A stretch of DNA of 64,000 nt from an uncultured Sphingomonadaceae bacterium (lineage in GTDB: Bacteria > Pseudomonadota > Alphaproteobacteria > Sphingomonadales > Sphingomonadaceae), in assembly GCA_947493195.1 (NCBI GenBank), contig CANLQG010000007.1, forward strand, positions 62,001-126,000, written 5' to 3'. The translations under genes were made by a program, and so were the position numbers. The notes under the pieces were generated by a model. It was not told where the DNA came from. It worked only from the letters and a program-made list of their open reading frames with translations, and did not search any database. Shown piece after piece: positions 61,665 through 64,000 of this stretch (within the stretch, counting starts at the first letter, position 1; each line of letters begins with the position of its first letter).

Positions 61665-63461
61665 TCAATAAAGCGCGTCGAGCCGATCCTGGTAATTCTC
61701 GCGGATCTGCATGCGGCGGATCTTCATGGTGGGCGTCATCATGTCGTTGTCCACGGTGAAAGGTTCGTCCGCCAGCACGAACTTGCGCACCTTCTCGATC
61801 ACGGAGAGATCCTCGTTCGTCCGGTCTATCGCCGTCTTGATGGCAGCGCGGAAGGCCGGCAGGTCCTGTAGCGCGGCCATGTCGAACTGCTGGCCGTTGT
61901 CGCGCGCCCATTCCACCGCCCATTCGGCATCGGGCACGATCAATGCGACCATGTATGGCCTCTGGTCGCCGGAAACCATCGCCTGGCTGATCTCGGGTTG
62001 CAGGGTGAGCATCCCCTCCAGCTTTTGCGGGGCGACGTTGTCCCCCTTGTCGTTGACGATGATGTCCTTTTTGCGGTCGGTTATCTTGATCCGGCCCTTT
62101 TCGTCGATATGCCCGACATCGCCGGTATGCAGCCAGCCATCGCGCAGGGTGTTTTCAGTATCGTCGGGCCGTTGCCAGTAACCTTTCATCACCAGTTCGC
62201 CGCGCACGAGGATCTCGCCATCCTCGGCGATCTTCACTTCCACTCCGCGCAGCGGCGGACCCACGGTGTCGAGCTTGATGCCGGCGCTGGGATAGTTGCA
62301 GGCGATCACCGGAGCGCTCTCGGTCTGGCCGTAACCCTGCAGCATGGTGAGCCCCATAGCCTGGAAGAACCCGCCGACTTCGGGATTGAGCGGCGCTCCG
62401 CCGGAGACGAGAGCCTTCACCCGTCCACCGAAACGTTCCTTGATTTTCGGGCGCAAGGTGGCTGCGAGCAGTGCTTCATCTATCGCGCTCATCACGCCGG
62501 TGCTGCCCTTCACTTGCTTATCGCCAAGCACCAGCGCCCGGCCAAGCAGGAAGCGGGCGAGCTTCCCCTGCTTTTCGATCGCCTTCATCATCTTGGTGCG
62601 CAGCACTTCGAACAGGCGCGGCACGACCACCATGATGGTGGGGCGCGCTTCCTCGAGGTTGCTGGAAAGCTTGTCGAGCCCTTCGGAGAACCAGATGTCC
62701 GCCCCCAGCCCCAGGGGCAGGTAGAAGCCCGCCGTATGCTCGAAGGCATGGCTCAGCGGGAGGAAGGACAGGAAGCGTTCCTCCTCCCAGCCGAAATCAT
62801 GCTCGATCACATGCGCGGCGGCGGCGACGTTGTGCATAATGGCACCATGGTGCAGCATCACGCCTCGCGGCGCGCCGCTGGTGCCGCTGGTGTAGATGAT
62901 GCAGGCCATGTCCTCGCGCTTGAACCCGGCAATACGCGCTTCGACCGCTTTCCGCGCCTGCGCCGCGTCGCCGCTGGTCACATCATCCCAGCTGGCCAAT
63001 TCGATGCTGCCGCTCTGTGCCGAGGAAATTGGGTCGACCGCGATCACCTTCTTGCCGCGCCCGGTTTTCATGATCGCGCGAAACAGCGGTTTTGCCAGCT
63101 TGGCATTGCCCAGAACCACTGCGCTGGCACCCGAATCGTCGAGGATATGGGCGTGGTCGCGCTCCGTATTGGTGGTGTAGGCCGGCGTAGTGATGCAACC
63201 TGCGGCCATGATGGCGAGATCGGCAATGCACCATTCCGGGCGGTTTTCCGCCACGATTACCACCCGGTCGCCATCGCGCAGGCCCAGCTTGCGAAGGTTT
63301 TCCGCCATCAGGCACACCTTCTCGGCGGCCTCGGTGTACGACATCGAGGTCCAGGTGCCATCGATCTTGGCCGTCAGGAACGGCTTGTCGCCGCGCTCGT
63401 CGGCCCGTTGCAGGAACAGCGCGACAAGACTGCTGGCGTGGTCGATATCTGCGAGTTGCAT
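61665..63461 (-). CDS. Long-chain acyl-CoA synthetase (AMP-forming)
   Basis: It activates fatty acids with ATP and CoA for degradation or lipid synthesis. The 598-residue protein has the AMP-binding motif CIIYTSGTSGAPRGVMLHH, the later GYGQTESAPVIACN and the GWLHTGDVGHIDEKGRIKIT region with Lys in ITDRKKDIIV. It matches the FadD15/acyl-ACP-type group with a C-terminal lid. The start ATG 63461 has GGGAGAGC upstream. Confidence 0.92.
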   Translation of the reverse strand: MQLADIDHASSLVALFLQRADERGDKPFLTAKIDGTWTSMSYTEAAEKVCLMAENLRKLGLRDGDRVVIVAENRPEWCIADLAIMAAGCITTPAYTTNTERDHAHILDDSGASAVVLGNAKLAKPLFRAIMKTGRGKKVIAVDPISSAQSGSIELASWDDVTSGDAAQARKAVEARIAGFKREDMACIIYTSGTSGAPRGVMLHHGAIMHNVAAAAHVIEHDFGWEEERFLSFLPLSHAFEHTAGFYLPLGLGADIWFSEGLDKLSSNLEEARPTIMVVVPRLFEVLRTKMMKAIEKQGKLARFLLGRALVLGDKQVKGSTGVMSAIDEALLAATLRPKIKERFGGRVKALVSGGAPLNPEVGGFFQAMGLTMLQGYGQTESAPVIACNYPSAGIKLDTVGPPLRGVEVKIAEDGEILVRGELVMKGYWQRPDDTENTLRDGWLHTGDVGHIDEKGRIKITDRKKDIIVNDKGDNVAPQKLEGMLTLQPEISQAMVSGDQRPYMVALIVPDAEWAVEWARDNGQQFDMAALQDLPAFRAAIKTAIDRTNEDLSVIEKVRKFVLADEPFTVDNDMMTPTMKIRRMQIRENYQDRLDALY

Positions 63462-63603
63462 TCGCTCGGCTCTCCCTTGCTGCCGACCATCGTTATGGTT
63501 CCGGCGCGGCTTATGGCATGAATAGCGGAGTTAGGCGGCGCGGGCGCGGGGGGCAAGCCTGCTTCATTGCCAGCCCGGCCACGCGCCTCTAAAGCCTTGC
63601 GGC

Positions 63604-64000
63604 ATGTCGCTTATCCGCCTTTGCGCCGCTGCCGCCGCTCTCGCCCTCGTTTCCTGCACCACTGTCCCCGGCCCCGCCGAAACAACCGGAACATCTTCCG
63701 CCGCGCAAAGCGAAGTCGCGCCTTTCGTGATAGCGGCAAATCCGCTGGCCGCAGAGGCGGGAATGGCGGTGCTGGAAAACGGCGGCAACGCGGCCGATGC
63801 AGCGCTGGCGGTCCAGTCCATGCTCTCGCTGGTGGAGCCGCAAAGTTCGGGCATGGGCGGCGGCGCGTTCCTCAACTACTACGACGCCGCGACGGGCAAG
63901 GTCAGCATCTACGACGGGCGCGAAACCGCGCCTGCGCAGGCCAGCCGCACGATGTTCCTCGATACGGACGGAGAGCCGCTGGGCTATCGCGAGGCTGTGG
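63604..64000 (+). CDS. Gamma-glutamyltransferase (partial, 3' end beyond window)
   Basis: The first 132 codons are visible. A lipoprotein signal with the lipobox VSC (MSLIRLCAAAAALALVSCTT) precedes PLAAEAGMAVLENGGNAADA and LVEPQSSGMGGGAFLNYYD, the gamma-glutamyltranspeptidase signatures. It would transfer gamma-glutamyl groups from glutathione, or hydrolyse it, outside the cytoplasm. The catalytic Thr lies further downstream and cannot be seen. Confidence 0.92.
   Translation, partial: MSLIRLCAAAAALALVSCTTVPGPAETTGTSSAAQSEVAPFVIAANPLAAEAGMAVLENGGNAADAALAVQSMLSLVEPQSSGMGGGAFLNYYDAATGKVSIYDGRETAPAQASRTMFLDTDGEPLGYREAV

Noticed and set aside
61998..63521. A 507-codon plus-strand frame
   Set aside because: It mirrors the acyl-CoA ligase gene and has no recognisable domain.
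1..64000. tRNA, rRNA, CRISPR array, insertion sequence or phage genes
   Set aside because: I looked in the gaps of more than 100 bp and in the repeat structure and saw none; no transposase or integrase motif occurs. A covariance-model search would settle the tRNA question.

Overview
The window is ordinary core chromosome from a high-GC alphaproteobacterium, most likely Sphingomonadales (Erythrobacteraceae-like). The signs are a UrcA-family protein, a PopZ/DUF2497 protein, DUF1192, DUF1491 and DUF6489 proteins, a fused ThiS-ThiG, and the gene order mnmE-mnmG-rsmG-parA-parB / rho-hemJ-hemE // ppsR-maf-aroE-coaE-dnaQ. I see no insertion sequence, prophage, CRISPR array, tRNA or rRNA. About 72 protein genes are packed tightly, many with 1-8 bp overlaps.

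Layout. 1-8.7 kb: partial metallophosphoesterase, quinone oxidoreductase, DUF1192, clpA, M1 aminopeptidase, and a DNA-repair pair (MBL exonuclease + ATP-dependent ligase). 8.7-15.1 kb, minus strand: DUF167, gamma-carbonic anhydrase, spermidine-synthase-like membrane protein, GNAT, hemB, M23 peptidase. 15.2-26.4 kb: Suv3-like helicase + S4 protein, fdxA, YihY, carD, two lipoproteins, Sua5-type TsaC, DUF815 ATPase, sugar dehydrogenase, msrC, glycine-zipper protein. 26.4-36.1 kb, almost all minus: parB, parA, rsmG, mnmG, mnmE, DUF6489, rho, hemJ, hemE (with dlh on plus). 36.4-42.9 kb, all plus: ppsR, maf, aroE, coaE, dnaQ, hpf, ptsN, thioesterase, DUF1491, SleB-type hydrolase. 43-64 kb: exoIII, ErpA-like, CBS protein, 2Fe-2S protein, popZ, tolC, pcm, fumarase, a LytS/LytTR two-component pair, urcA, lipid kinase, phosphoesterase, asparaginase, DivK-like regulator, rpsI-rplM, cutA-ctaA operon, MerC protein, thiSG, acyl-CoA ligase and the start of a gamma-glutamyltransferase.

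The most informative feature is the hemE-ppsR gap (36086-36387). In Caulobacter this gene pair flanks the chromosome origin. Here the gap has an AT-only tract, DnaA-box-like 9-mers (one overlapping the ppsR start codon) and transcription diverging on both sides. Five parS palindromes lie 4-8 kb away inside rsmG, mnmG and mnmE and in the mnmG-mnmE gap, next to parAB. A popZ homologue lies about 9 kb on the other side. Together they suggest that the window spans oriC and the partition centromere. No unmistakably new system is present. The least explained items are several leader hairpins (hpf, carD, ptsN, urcA, a small lipoprotein), a possible Zur box before the MerC gene, and two unrecognised genes (57336-58067 and 61120-61650).
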